NCBI RefSeq assembly: GCF_003628305.1
Contig: NZ_RBZM01000012.1
Location: 1-64,000, forward strand
Direction: 5' to 3'
Source of the DNA: Cohnella endophytica
GTDB taxonomy: Bacteria; Bacillota; Bacilli; Paenibacillales; Paenibacillaceae
DNA length: 64,000 nucleotides
Below the pieces are notes generated by a model that did no database searches, was not told the DNA's origin, and saw only the letters and a list, made by a program, of their open reading frames with translations. Below, piece after piece: positions 53,085-61,930 of the stretch. A program made the position numbers and the translations under genes. Positions within the stretch are counted from its first letter, which is position 1. Every line of letters starts with the position of its first letter.

Positions 53085-53465
53085 ATGAGATTCCTATGTA
53101 TGTTGCTAGCCTGCTGTCTAATGCTTACCGCTTGCGGCGGAGCGAAAACGACTTCAGGCAGCCGAAACGGACATGCTGCTCACCAGCCGAAGATGGACGT
53201 CAAACTTGATGTCGAAGGCAACCAGGTCACGGTTAACGTGATTACCGATATGACCATCTCTCCCGAGCATTACGGAATGGCACGCCACGACATGGAGGGA
53301 CATATCCATATGTACCTCGACAACGGGGACAAAATCGCAGTCAAGGAAGCGCATAAGACGTTTCCCGATCTTCCGCCCGGTAAGCACACGATTAAAGTAT
53401 CTTTGCACAACAACGACCATACCCCCTATGACGTGACAAAGACGTTCGATTTCGAGATCAAATAA
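53085..53465 (+). CDS. Small His-rich lipoprotein
   Basis: The 126-residue product has a lipoprotein signal peptide (LMLTACGG, Cys17) and one beta-sandwich-like domain with several histidines and methionines (YGMARHDMEGHIHMYLDNGD, KHTIKVSLHNNDHTPYDV). This composition suggests metal binding outside the membrane, but I do not recognise a named family. It is 27 bp upstream of a sensor kinase gene, so it could be an accessory sensor. Confidence 0.75.
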   Translation: MRFLCMLLACCLMLTACGGAKTTSGSRNGHAAHQPKMDVKLDVEGNQVTVNVITDMTISPEHYGMARHDMEGHIHMYLDNGDKIAVKEAHKTFPDLPPGKHTIKVSLHNNDHTPYDVTKTFDFEIK

Positions 53466-53492
53466 TATTCCCCCTATAGGAGAACCGTTGCC

Positions 53493-54995
53493 GTGCTTAG
53501 ACAATTTAGCCTGCAAAGCCGCATTCTGATTCTCGTCACCTCCATAACCGTCGTTCTGATGTCCGTGATCGTCTGGTTCGATTCGTACAGCTTGCAACGC
53601 TCCGTCGAAGAAACCTACGTCAGCCAGTTGAACGGAATGACGACCGCGATTAACGGACGCTACGAGGAATCTCATAATATCGAGGACGTCCAGCAAATTT
53701 TCGATTATATCCAATATAAGAACGGCAACGTCCTTCAACTCACCTTATACGGCAAAGACAAGGTGCTCGCCTCGACGGGACGCGATCTTGTAGGGAAACC
53801 TAGTCCTCCCGGCTTCTTGAACTCGTTGCTGCTGGCAAAAAACGAAACGCTCGTGGAGCACATTAGGCATGACGCCGACGGCATCCCAAAGGATAAGCTT
53901 ATGACATCGCTTAAGGAAGACGGCGTAACGATCGGGGCGATCGAGCTGTTGTTGGATACTTCCGAGAACACGAATCTGATCCGGAATCGCATCACGTTTA
54001 TCATCGTCGTCGGACTTTCGATCGCCATTATCTTGCTAGTTTCCCTCTCCCTCATTATTCGCAAGCTGCTTATCCGTCCCCTCTTAAGATTGCGCGAAGC
54101 TGCTCTCTCCGTTAAGCATGGAGACGATTACAAGGAACTGAACCTCGATTCCAGCCAGGAAATCAACGAGGTCGCCTCCGCATTCAACGAGATGGTACAT
54201 AACTTGGAAGGCCGATACTTGGATCTCCAGCTCGCGCAGAAGCAACTTGTGGAATCGGAGAAGATGGTCGCCTTGGGCAATCTCGTCGCCGGCGTCTCGC
54301 ATGAGATCAATACGCCTATCGGCATCGGAGTGACGGCCTCCTCCTACTTGGACGAGAAATCAAGGGCTTTCCAGAACTTATTCCAGGAGAGCAAGATGAA
54401 ACGTTCCGACCTCGAGGATTATTTGAAGACGGTACGCGAAACGACGGGAATGATTCAAACGAATCTGTACCGGGCTTCGGAATTGATCCGCAGCTTTAAG
54501 CAAGTAGCCGTCGACCGGTCCGTAGAGACGAAGAGAAAATTCCTGGTAAAGGAATACATCCAGGAAGTGCTCATCAGTCTGCAACCGAATCTGAAAAAAA
54601 CGAAACTGCGCGTCGTGCAACTCGGGCGGGAAGGCGTCGAGGTGTACAGCGATCCGGGAGCGATCTCGCAAATCGTGACGAACCTCATCATGAACTCGAT
54701 TATCCATGCCTACGACGCGGATACGGAAGGTACGATTACGATCAATACATCCTCCTACAAAAACGAAGCAACGATCCACTATTCAGACGATGGCAAAGGC
54801 ATGCCAAGAGAAGTGTTAACGCAAATCTTTAATCCCTTCTTCACGACGAATCGCTCCGGCGGAGGAACCGGTCTGGGCATGCATATCGTTTACAACCTGG
54901 TCACTCAATCGCTTGGCGGCACGATCAGATGCGAGAGCACCCCCGGAGCCGGTACGGACTTTATTATCCAAATACCTATTATGAACGAGGGATGA
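53493..54995 (+). CDS. Membrane sensor histidine kinase
   Basis: The 500-residue kinase has a first transmembrane helix (about 10-30), an extracellular region to about 160, a second helix (about 165-190), a HAMP domain (about 190-245), a phosphoacceptor His270 in VAGVSHEINTPIG, and a HATPase_c domain with SDDGKGMP and GGGTGLGMHIV. Start is GTG with AGGAG ten bases upstream. The HK and the HD-GYP regulator that follows are separated by five bases and form a pair. Confidence 0.92.
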   Translation: MLRQFSLQSRILILVTSITVVLMSVIVWFDSYSLQRSVEETYVSQLNGMTTAINGRYEESHNIEDVQQIFDYIQYKNGNVLQLTLYGKDKVLASTGRDLVGKPSPPGFLNSLLLAKNETLVEHIRHDADGIPKDKLMTSLKEDGVTIGAIELLLDTSENTNLIRNRITFIIVVGLSIAIILLVSLSLIIRKLLIRPLLRLREAALSVKHGDDYKELNLDSSQEINEVASAFNEMVHNLEGRYLDLQLAQKQLVESEKMVALGNLVAGVSHEINTPIGIGVTASSYLDEKSRAFQNLFQESKMKRSDLEDYLKTVRETTGMIQTNLYRASELIRSFKQVAVDRSVETKRKFLVKEYIQEVLISLQPNLKKTKLRVVQLGREGVEVYSDPGAISQIVTNLIMNSIIHAYDADTEGTITINTSSYKNEATIHYSDDGKGMPREVLTQIFNPFFTTNRSGGGTGLGMHIVYNLVTQSLGGTIRCESTPGAGTDFIIQIPIMNEG

Positions 54996-55000
54996 AACAT

Positions 55001-56557
55001 ATGGTTAGCGAACAACAAGACGACTTTCTGTTCTTCGCGGACGACGAGCCTGAACAGGCCGATTCCGTTAGCGACAAAGAAGGCTGGAAGGTCATCATCG
55101 TGGACGACGAGCAGGAGATCCATAACGTGACTCGGATGGTGCTTGGGGATTTCACGTTCGACGGTAAACGGCTGGAAATGCTTAGCGCCTACTCCGAGAC
55201 CGAAGCGATGGAACTGCTCGGGAACAATCCCGACGTTGCCATTATTCTCCTCGATGTCGTCATGGACCAAGACGATACCGGCTTAAAGCTGGTGAAATAT
55301 ATTCGCGAACAATTGAAGTACTCCTCGGTTCGCATTATCCTGCGCACGGGGCAACCGGGACAAGCTCCGGAGAAGCTGGTCATCACGGAATACGACATTA
55401 ACGACTATAAAGAGAAAACCGAGCTCACTTCCCAGAAGCTTTTTACGACGGTCATGTCGGCGCTTCGTTCCTATCGGGATATTATCGTCATCGAAAACAA
55501 CAAAATCGGTTTGGAAAAAATCATTAATTCTTCCGCGGACTTGTTCGAGCTCAAGTCGATGCGCAAATTCGCCTCCGGCGTTCTGACACAGCTGACGTCG
55601 ATCCTGAATCTGAATAAAAACGCTCTCCATTGCAACAGCTATGCCGTCTCCAAGGGGCTGGAGAAAATCTATATTCTGGCCGCGAGCGGGGACTACGCTC
55701 CGAACGAGAACGACAAAATCGAAGACGTAGTGCCGCATCATGTGCTGAATAGCATCGAGAATACGTTTCGGGACAAAAAAGGCGGCTTCTTCGACGATCA
55801 TTTCACTTGTTATTTCCAGAGCAAGACCGGCAGCGAGAACGTCATTTACTTCGAGGGTACCGTCCCGCTTAACGAATGGAACCGGTATTTAATCGAGATC
55901 TATAGCTCCAACGTGTCCGTGGCGTTCGAGAACATTTATTTGAACGAAGAGGTCGAGAACACGCAGAAAGAAATCATCTTCACGTTAGGCGAAATCGCGG
56001 AGACGCGGTCCAAGGAAACCGGCAACCACGTCAAGCGCGTTGCGGAATATTCTAAGTTGCTTTCGCTGAAATACGGATTCACGGAAGAAGAAGCCGAGAT
56101 CGTCAGACTCGCGTCGTCAATGCACGACGTCGGCAAAGTCGCCGTTCCCGACGAAATCTTGAATAAGCCGGGAAAACTTACGCCCGAAGAATTCGAGACG
56201 ATCAAGAACCATACGAACCACGGATACGCCATGCTCAACCATTCTAATCGCGATATCATCAAGACGGCCGCCATTATCGCCCATCAGCATCACGAGAAAT
56301 ATAACGGCAAAGGGTATCCGAACGGATTGGCCGGGGAGGACATTCATATTTACGGAAGAATCGCGGCGATCGCGGACGTCTTCGACGCGCTGGGCAGCGA
56401 GAGAGTCTACAAGAAAGCTTGGCCGCTAGATGAAATTCTCGCTTATTTCAAAGAAGAGAGCGGTCAGCACTTCGATCCGAAGCTCGTGGACATCTTCTTC
56501 GAGAACTTGCCGAGCATTCTGAAGATCAGAGACCAATACACGGACGCGAGAAGTTAA
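55001..56557 (+). CDS. HD-GYP response regulator (c-di-GMP phosphodiesterase-like)
   Basis: The 518-residue protein has a receiver domain (acidic VDDEQE, phosphoacceptor Asp85 in ILLDVVMDQDD), a middle DUF3369-type region (about 170-320) and an HD-GYP domain (His375-Asp376 in SSMHDVGKVAVPDEIL, then HHEKYNGKGYPNGL) with the intact GYP triad. It probably hydrolyses c-di-GMP when phosphorylated. The ATG at 55001 has GAGGG nine bases upstream; another ATG at 54992 overlaps the kinase stop but is too close to that site. A terminator follows the gene. Confidence 0.93.
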   Translation: MVSEQQDDFLFFADDEPEQADSVSDKEGWKVIIVDDEQEIHNVTRMVLGDFTFDGKRLEMLSAYSETEAMELLGNNPDVAIILLDVVMDQDDTGLKLVKYIREQLKYSSVRIILRTGQPGQAPEKLVITEYDINDYKEKTELTSQKLFTTVMSALRSYRDIIVIENNKIGLEKIINSSADLFELKSMRKFASGVLTQLTSILNLNKNALHCNSYAVSKGLEKIYILAASGDYAPNENDKIEDVVPHHVLNSIENTFRDKKGGFFDDHFTCYFQSKTGSENVIYFEGTVPLNEWNRYLIEIYSSNVSVAFENIYLNEEVENTQKEIIFTLGEIAETRSKETGNHVKRVAEYSKLLSLKYGFTEEEAEIVRLASSMHDVGKVAVPDEILNKPGKLTPEEFETIKNHTNHGYAMLNHSNRDIIKTAAIIAHQHHEKYNGKGYPNGLAGEDIHIYGRIAAIADVFDALGSERVYKKAWPLDEILAYFKEESGQHFDPKLVDIFFENLPSILKIRDQYTDARS

Positions 56558-56575
56558 TATTCGGACATGGAAAAT

Positions 56576-56602
56576 GAGAGCCCGCGGAGGGCTCTCTTTT
56601 TT
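56576..56602 (+). terminator. Terminator of the HD-GYP operon
   Basis: GAGAGCCC pairs with GGGCTCTC (loop GCGGA) followed by TTTTTT, 18 bp after the stop codon at 56557. Confidence 0.92.
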
Positions 56603-56633
56603 CATGATCGGCGGCGCGAAGAATGGCGGCGCA

Positions 56634-56774
56634 TTACTGTGCCATGTATCCGCCGTCCACGAGCAACGTAGTTCCCGTGATAAAGGAGGCATCGGCGCTC
56701 GCGAGGAACAGTACGGCTTTGGCGACTTCTTCCGGTCTGCCCAACCGTCCCATCGGATGCAAGCCGATCAGCTC
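56634..56774 (-). pseudogene. C-terminal remnant of an SDR oxidoreductase
   Basis: The minus strand encodes the last 46 residues of a short-chain dehydrogenase/reductase: HPMGRLGRPEEVAKAVLFL, FITGTTLLVDGGY and a normal stop, all hallmarks of the family's C-terminal third. The NAD-binding half and the Tyr-Lys catalytic residues are missing; upstream the sequence passes directly into array E at about 56772. No start codon with a site is present. It is a clear truncation whose breakpoint coincides with the array. Confidence 0.85.
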
Positions 56775-57117
56775 CCACTCAAACGCGGCTCTCAACTAAC
56801 AGTTACTCCTCCAAACCGACTAACTCCCACTCGAACGTGGCTCTCATCTAGCAGTTACTTCTCCAGACCAACTAACTCCCGCTCGAACGTGGCTCTCATC
56901 TAGCAGTTACTTCTCCAGACCAACTAACTCCCGCTCGAACATGGCTCTCAGCTAGCAGTTATTCCTCCAAACAAACTAACTCCCGCTCGAACATGGCTCT
57001 CAGCTAGCAGTTACTCCTCCAAACAAACTTACTCCCGCTCGAACATAGCTCTCAGCTAGCAGTTACTCCTCCTAACCGACTAACTCCCGCTCGAACATAG
57101 CTCTCAGCTAGCCAGTT
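56772..57117. repeat. Tandem array E: six to seven 52-bp units
   Basis: CTCCCRCTC recurs at 56772, 56824, 56876, 56928, 56980, 57032 and 57084, exactly 52 bp apart. Each unit includes TGGCT-CTC-AGCTA (or TAGCT-CTC-AGCTA), a 5-bp hairpin in which G-T and A-T pairs alternate, and an outer AGTTA/TAACT inverted pair. TAA stops in the units and the 52-bp period exclude a coding repeat. The array starts at the truncated SDR gene and ends four bases before the terminator of the permease operon. Confidence 0.95.
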
Positions 57118-57120
57118 AGC

Positions 57121-57169
57121 AAAAAAGCAGGCATAACCCCACACTATGTGCTGGAGGAATGCCTGCTTT
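57121..57169 (-). terminator. Terminator of the kinase/importer operon
   Basis: AAAGCAGGCAT pairs with ATGCCTGCTTT (11 bp) around a 24-base loop; the minus strand continues into TTTTTT. It lies ten bases after the permease stop at 57179 and directly borders array E. Confidence 0.92.
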
Positions 57170-57178
57170 CCGCGTAAA

Positions 57179-58054
57179 CTAACCCTTCACCGCGCCTACG
57201 CTTAGCCCGCTGATGATGTACTTCTGGAAAAACAGGAACACGAACAGCGGCGGAAGCAGCGTCATGCTCAGGATGGCGAATCTTACGTTCCAATTGATCG
57301 TCGAGCCGGCGTAGATGATCTTCGTGTAAATCGCTCCCGCGATCGGCAGCTTATCTTCTTGCATGACGAGACTGGACCAGTAGAAATCGTTCCAGATGCT
57401 CGAGAAGCCTAGCAACAGTAGCGTCACTAGAATCGGAGCGGACAGCGGAACGGCGATGCCTAGGAAACTTCGAAGCTCGGAAGCTCCGTCGATACGCGCC
57501 GATTCGAACAGCTCCTTGTGGATCCCTTCGAAGAAATTCCGCAGCAGCAGCAAGAAGAAGGCGTTCGCGCCGGACGGTAGCCAATAAGCCCAATACGTAT
57601 TGAGCAAGCCCAAATTTTTAAGATTCAGGAAGTTCGGAATCAAATACGAAGCCGAGGGAATGAGCAACGTGGACAAAAAGTAAAGGGCAACCCATTTCTT
57701 GAAAGGCACCCTCAGATGAGCCAATCCGAACGCCGCGAGTCCGAGTACCGTCAAGGAGAACAAAGCGCTCCCCGCGAAAATCAACAGCGTATTTTTGAAA
57801 TGAAGGCCAACGTTCAAATAAGTCAGCGACTCTTTGTAGTTCCCCCACAACCAATGGCTCGGAAAAAAAGGCGCCGGAAACGCGAAAAATTCCTTAGTCG
57901 ACTTCAGGGAGTTCAGAAACGTGTTCACGAACGGATACAACATCGACAAGGAGATGAGTACGATGCAAACGACCATGATTCCGTATACCGCTCTGACTCC
58001 CGGCTTACGGAAATCGTATCGCGACATGAGATCCCTCTCTTGCGTCGTCTTCAT
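57179..58054 (-). CDS. Sugar ABC transporter permease (MalG-like)
   Basis: The 291-residue membrane protein has six helices, the EAA loop (FESARIDGASE) and the terminal GLSVGAVKG typical of the CUT1 inner permease. The ATG at 58054 has GGGAGGGG seven bases upstream and overlaps the upstream stop by ATGA. Last gene of the second two-component/importer operon. Confidence 0.93.
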   Translation of the reverse strand: MKTTQERDLMSRYDFRKPGVRAVYGIMVVCIVLISLSMLYPFVNTFLNSLKSTKEFFAFPAPFFPSHWLWGNYKESLTYLNVGLHFKNTLLIFAGSALFSLTVLGLAAFGLAHLRVPFKKWVALYFLSTLLIPSASYLIPNFLNLKNLGLLNTYWAYWLPSGANAFFLLLLRNFFEGIHKELFESARIDGASELRSFLGIAVPLSAPILVTLLLLGFSSIWNDFYWSSLVMQEDKLPIAGAIYTKIIYAGSTINWNVRFAILSMTLLPPLFVFLFFQKYIISGLSVGAVKG

Positions 58055-58956
58055 GTTTCGTCCCCTCCCCGTCTCAGCTTGAGCGTGACGACCGTGAAGA
58101 TGACCAGGAACGCGAACATGAGCGACCCCATCGCGCTGGCGTTACCGAAATTAATATAAGTGAAGGCTTCCCGCGTCGTGAGCAGCAAGTACGTCAGAGT
58201 CGCGTTATCGGGACCTCCTCCGAACATCAGCAGTTGGGACTGGAACGCTTGCGAGGTGGCGATCAGCTGCAATACGAGCAATAACAAGATAAGCCCCTTA
58301 AGGCTAGGCAGGGTCACGTAACGAATGCGCGCCCATACGCCCGCTCCGTCCAACTCCGCGGCCTCGTACAGGTCCTTGGGAATCGCCGCAAGACCCGCGA
58401 TATAGATCAGCGTCGCGCTTCCGAAATTCTGCCACGTTTCCAGAATAATCAACGAGAATACGGCGTGCTCTTTGCTATAGAAATCGAAGCTGGGCAAGCC
58501 GATGAAATTCAAGAACGAGTTGATCGGTCCGACCGGATCGTAGAACCATTGCCACATTCCGTACAGGACGATCGCCGGAATAATGCTAGGCAAATAACCG
58601 ATGATGCGGGCGACCGATTGGAATCGCTTGAGAACCGACACGGATATCGCCATCGCGATCGGCACCCAGAAGCCGATGACGACCGCCAATCCCATATAGA
58701 CAAGCGTGTTCTTGATCGCCGTGTACAGGTCGGGGTTGCTCAGAACCTCTTTGTAATTATCCCAGCCGACGAACGTATTCCCGCTCACGAAATCGACGTT
58801 ATAGAAACTGTAGGATATGCCTTTGAAGATCGGAACCCATAGAAAGATCAGGAACACGGCGAAGGCCGGCAACAGGAACAGCGTCCCCGTGGCGTACACC
58901 CGCGTTTTCCTGGCCATTTTACGCTTCGCGACGGGCGTTTCCAGCTGTAACTCCAT
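58051..58956 (-). CDS. Sugar ABC transporter permease (MalF-like)
   Basis: The 301-residue membrane protein has a basic N-terminus, six helices and the EAA loop YEAAELDGAGV near residue 200. GGAGAG precedes the ATG. It forms the channel with the downstream permease; the ATPase is not encoded in the cluster. Confidence 0.93.
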   Translation of the reverse strand: MELQLETPVAKRKMARKTRVYATGTLFLLPAFAVFLIFLWVPIFKGISYSFYNVDFVSGNTFVGWDNYKEVLSNPDLYTAIKNTLVYMGLAVVIGFWVPIAMAISVSVLKRFQSVARIIGYLPSIIPAIVLYGMWQWFYDPVGPINSFLNFIGLPSFDFYSKEHAVFSLIILETWQNFGSATLIYIAGLAAIPKDLYEAAELDGAGVWARIRYVTLPSLKGLILLLLVLQLIATSQAFQSQLLMFGGGPDNATLTYLLLTTREAFTYINFGNASAMGSLMFAFLVIFTVVTLKLRRGGDET

Positions 58957-59031
58957 CGTTCAACACTCTCCATTCATAGATCAGGGCCTATACTGCGAAT
59001 CAGCATAGACCCTTCTCTCGTCTCTCGGATG

Positions 59032-60480
59032 CTATTCGATTTTGACTTTGTCGAAGTTGTTTTTCTGAATTTTGGCCGCCGCGTCGTCCAGGATTTTCTG
59101 GAGATCGATGTCGCCTTTGCTCGTGAACACTTTCTGAATCACGTTCGCCAGCTCGCCGTAATACGCTTGCGTCTCGTAACTAGCTTCCTTCTTGGACTCC
59201 ATCAGTTGGCTAAGCTCTGCCGGGAACTTGTAGACGTTATCGTGCTTCGCCAATACCGCCTCGTATTTCTTGCCATACTCCGAGTCGTCGTTCCAATAGT
59301 TAATGAGCTGCGGCACGTACACTTGATTTTTCCCTTTTTGCGAAGTGATCTGGGCATCGATGGAGTCGAGATACGCATCCGTAAAATATTCGTCGACCAC
59401 GAAATCGAATGCCGCCTGTTGTTGCTCCTTGGTAGCGAGGCCGTTGATGACCTTATAGTTGCCTCCCGCGATACCGATATGCTTGCCGCCCTTCGTCATG
59501 GAAGGAATCGGGTAGATCAATAGATCGTCTTTGTTAAGTCCGCCTTGGTTAATCGCGGTGTCGAGGGCGTTGCCGCTTCCGCACATCACCATTGCGGCGC
59601 GTCCTTGTTTGAACAATGTCAATGCGTCGCCGTAACCGAGCGCCCAGGTTTTCGGAATGACGTTCGCGTCTTTCAAATCCTTATAGAACTGGAGAGCTTT
59701 AAGGCCCGCTTCCGAATTAAACGTGGCCGTTACTTTCCCATCGGCAACGGATTCGACCTCGCCTCCGGCGGAATACAGGAAGTTCGTCCAGTTCCAGCCG
59801 GATTCGGTTCCCTTACCCATCGGCACGAAGCCCGCGATGCCTTTGGCCGGGTCGTTGACCGCCTTGGCGGCAGTTAGCATATCGTCCCATGTCCAATCGA
59901 GAGGCGGCAGTTCTACGCCTTTGTCCTTGAACAGCTTCTTGTTGATCGTAATCGTCATGCCGTATGCGTCGATCGGTATGCCGTAGGTTTTGCCGTCGAT
60001 GATGAACGGCGCCAATGCGACCGAGTTCAGATCCTTAGCATAAGTCCAACCGTTCAGCTTATCGGTCAAGTCGATAATCCATTTCTTGCTCGATAACATC
60101 TGGGCTTCCGTCGCCCAAGTCGTGAACTCGGTTTGCGCGCTGTTGGAAGCCATCTTGATCGCGATTTCCGTGTTCTCGTATTTCCAATACTTCGGCGTTA
60201 CCGTAACGTTCGGATACTTCGCTTCGAACCGTTTGATGCGAGCGTCCAGCGTCGCGTTCTCTTCCGTCTTGTCCGCCGGCCACGCGTAAGCGACGATGCT
60301 CACGGGATCGGCATTCGGCGTAGGTGCCGCCGGTGTGCTCGCGTCGGGAGTGCTTCCGTCCGTTGCATCCGTCGTCGATGCCGGCGGCGTCGAGCTCGCG
60401 TTACCTTCGTTTTTGCCGCTTCCGCACCCAGCCAGCACGATAACGAACGCCAGCGCGCCAATCAGCATACTTTTTTTCAT
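59032..60480 (-). CDS. Sugar ABC transporter binding lipoprotein
   Basis: The 482-residue product has a lipoprotein signal peptide (AFVIVLAGC, Cys19), a Ser/Thr/Ala/Pro linker (about 20-60) and a bacterial solute-binding fold (LDWTWDDMLTAAKAVNDP, ALTLFKQGRAAMVMCGSGN). It feeds the two permeases downstream. A -10 element upstream suggests it has a promoter separate from the kinase/regulator genes. The sugar is unknown. Confidence 0.93.
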   Translation of the reverse strand: MKKSMLIGALAFVIVLAGCGSGKNEGNASSTPPASTTDATDGSTPDASTPAAPTPNADPVSIVAYAWPADKTEENATLDARIKRFEAKYPNVTVTPKYWKYENTEIAIKMASNSAQTEFTTWATEAQMLSSKKWIIDLTDKLNGWTYAKDLNSVALAPFIIDGKTYGIPIDAYGMTITINKKLFKDKGVELPPLDWTWDDMLTAAKAVNDPAKGIAGFVPMGKGTESGWNWTNFLYSAGGEVESVADGKVTATFNSEAGLKALQFYKDLKDANVIPKTWALGYGDALTLFKQGRAAMVMCGSGNALDTAINQGGLNKDDLLIYPIPSMTKGGKHIGIAGGNYKVINGLATKEQQQAAFDFVVDEYFTDAYLDSIDAQITSQKGKNQVYVPQLINYWNDDSEYGKKYEAVLAKHDNVYKFPAELSQLMESKKEASYETQAYYGELANVIQKVFTSKGDIDLQKILDDAAAKIQKNNFDKVKIE

Positions 60481-60525
60481 CGTACGTTCAATCCCCTCTC
60501 GATTGCTCTTTTATCTTACATTTTT

Positions 60526-60531
60526 ATTATA
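60526..60531 (-). promoter_or_regulatory. -10 element before the binding-protein gene
   Basis: TATAAT on the minus strand, 46 bp before the binding-protein ATG, with a poor -35 region, as expected for a promoter activated by the AraC-type response regulator encoded upstream. Confidence 0.5.
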
Positions 60532-60585
60532 AAAGAACATAATATTACCAGTCGATGAGCGATATATCGTTTACGAGGGGATTCA

Positions 60586-61914
60586 TTATGATTTGATCTC
60601 GGAAGGATTGACCCCGAAATGCTTCTTGAAGATTTTGCTGAAATGCTCGGGAGACTCGTAACCGATCTCGTCGGAAATCTCGTACCTTCTCATATCCGTC
60701 GTCAGCAGCAGCCTTTTGGCTTCGTTCATCCTCAGCTTCGTAACGTAATCCCAGAGGTTGATTCCGACGATTTTTTTGAACAAATAACTTAAATAATTCG
60801 GGCTTAGGCATACGTATTCGGCAATTTCCTGGAGCTTCAAGCCCTTCTGCCGGTAATGCCCTTCCATATATTGAACGGCGTTCGCGATAAACGAGTTATT
60901 GTCGTCCAGTATGCGGCTTGTCGCCAGAATCTCTCCCGCGGACGGCGGTCCCCCGTGTTTGCCGAAATCTCCGATATAGAACACGTCGTGGTCCCGGTGA
61001 ATCTCGCTCCAGCGAAGAGCTTCGTCCGCCTCCCGGGCAATGTCCGCCCAGCTCTGCATGCCTTCGCGGATCGTGCTGATCCCGATCGCATTCTTCATCC
61101 GCAAAAACTTCAATAAGTTGTTGTGCAGCAATTGGGCGATCATCGTCTGCTCGTTCAACCGGCTTGGGTTATCCATCTCCTCGCGCGAGAATTGCAGGAC
61201 GACCGAAACCGAATGGCTGCCGCCATGGAAAACGAGACTGTCCCAACGGCTCAGCGTTTCCTCGACGACGTTAAGTGCAGCGTACCGGAGCAGGTTCCGA
61301 TCGCGGAACGAACGGATATCCGCTTCGTACATCCCGGCCTTGGCCAGATTCAGCTTGATGGATAGCATACAATAGAAAGGCCCGTCGAATCTTCGCCCCA
61401 AGTACGCGAATACCTCTTCCACTTCCGATTCGTCGAACCCTTCGGAGACAAGCTCGTTCAACAGATGATTGCGGTTCGAAGCCATGTCCTCGAAGGAAAA
61501 CTTCTGCGAGAGCGTAGAATCCGTCAGAACGCGCATTTGCGTGTCCCTCTCCGTAAGAAGTCCCCGCACTAACCGAATGAGCTCCTTCGTGACGACCGGC
61601 TTCACGAGATATTCCTTCACGCCGAACCTCAATGCCTTCTGCGCGTATTCAAACTCTCCATGCGCGGAGAGGACGATGACGGGGATGAGCGGGTTCTCGG
61701 TAAATAAAGTCTCGATCAACTCAATGCCGCTCATCAGATCCATTTGGATATCGGTAATGAGCAGATCGATTTTCTCCAAGCGGATATAATCGAGCGCCTC
61801 GAAGCCGTTGTAAGCCACGAACACTTCCGAAATGTCGATGTTCGCGTTCTTCAACATCGTGGCTACTCCCATGCAAATCATCGGTTCGTCGTCTACGACC
61901 AATACGTTATACAT
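60586..61914 (-). CDS. AraC-type response regulator (YesN-like)
   Basis: The 442-residue protein has a receiver domain (Asp8-Asp9, phosphoacceptor Asp55 in LLITDIQMD, Lys in YLVKPV) and a C-terminal AraC double helix-turn-helix (LKLQEIAEYVCLSPNYLSYLFKK and ISDEIGYESPEHFSKIFKKH). GAGGAGAGG precedes the ATG. It is the partner of the kinase immediately upstream and the likely activator of the importer genes downstream. Confidence 0.94.
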   Translation of the reverse strand: MYNVLVVDDEPMICMGVATMLKNANIDISEVFVAYNGFEALDYIRLEKIDLLITDIQMDLMSGIELIETLFTENPLIPVIVLSAHGEFEYAQKALRFGVKEYLVKPVVTKELIRLVRGLLTERDTQMRVLTDSTLSQKFSFEDMASNRNHLLNELVSEGFDESEVEEVFAYLGRRFDGPFYCMLSIKLNLAKAGMYEADIRSFRDRNLLRYAALNVVEETLSRWDSLVFHGGSHSVSVVLQFSREEMDNPSRLNEQTMIAQLLHNNLLKFLRMKNAIGISTIREGMQSWADIAREADEALRWSEIHRDHDVFYIGDFGKHGGPPSAGEILATSRILDDNNSFIANAVQYMEGHYRQKGLKLQEIAEYVCLSPNYLSYLFKKIVGINLWDYVTKLRMNEAKRLLLTTDMRRYEISDEIGYESPEHFSKIFKKHFGVNPSEIKS

Positions 61915-61930
61915 CCCGACCCTCTCCTCG

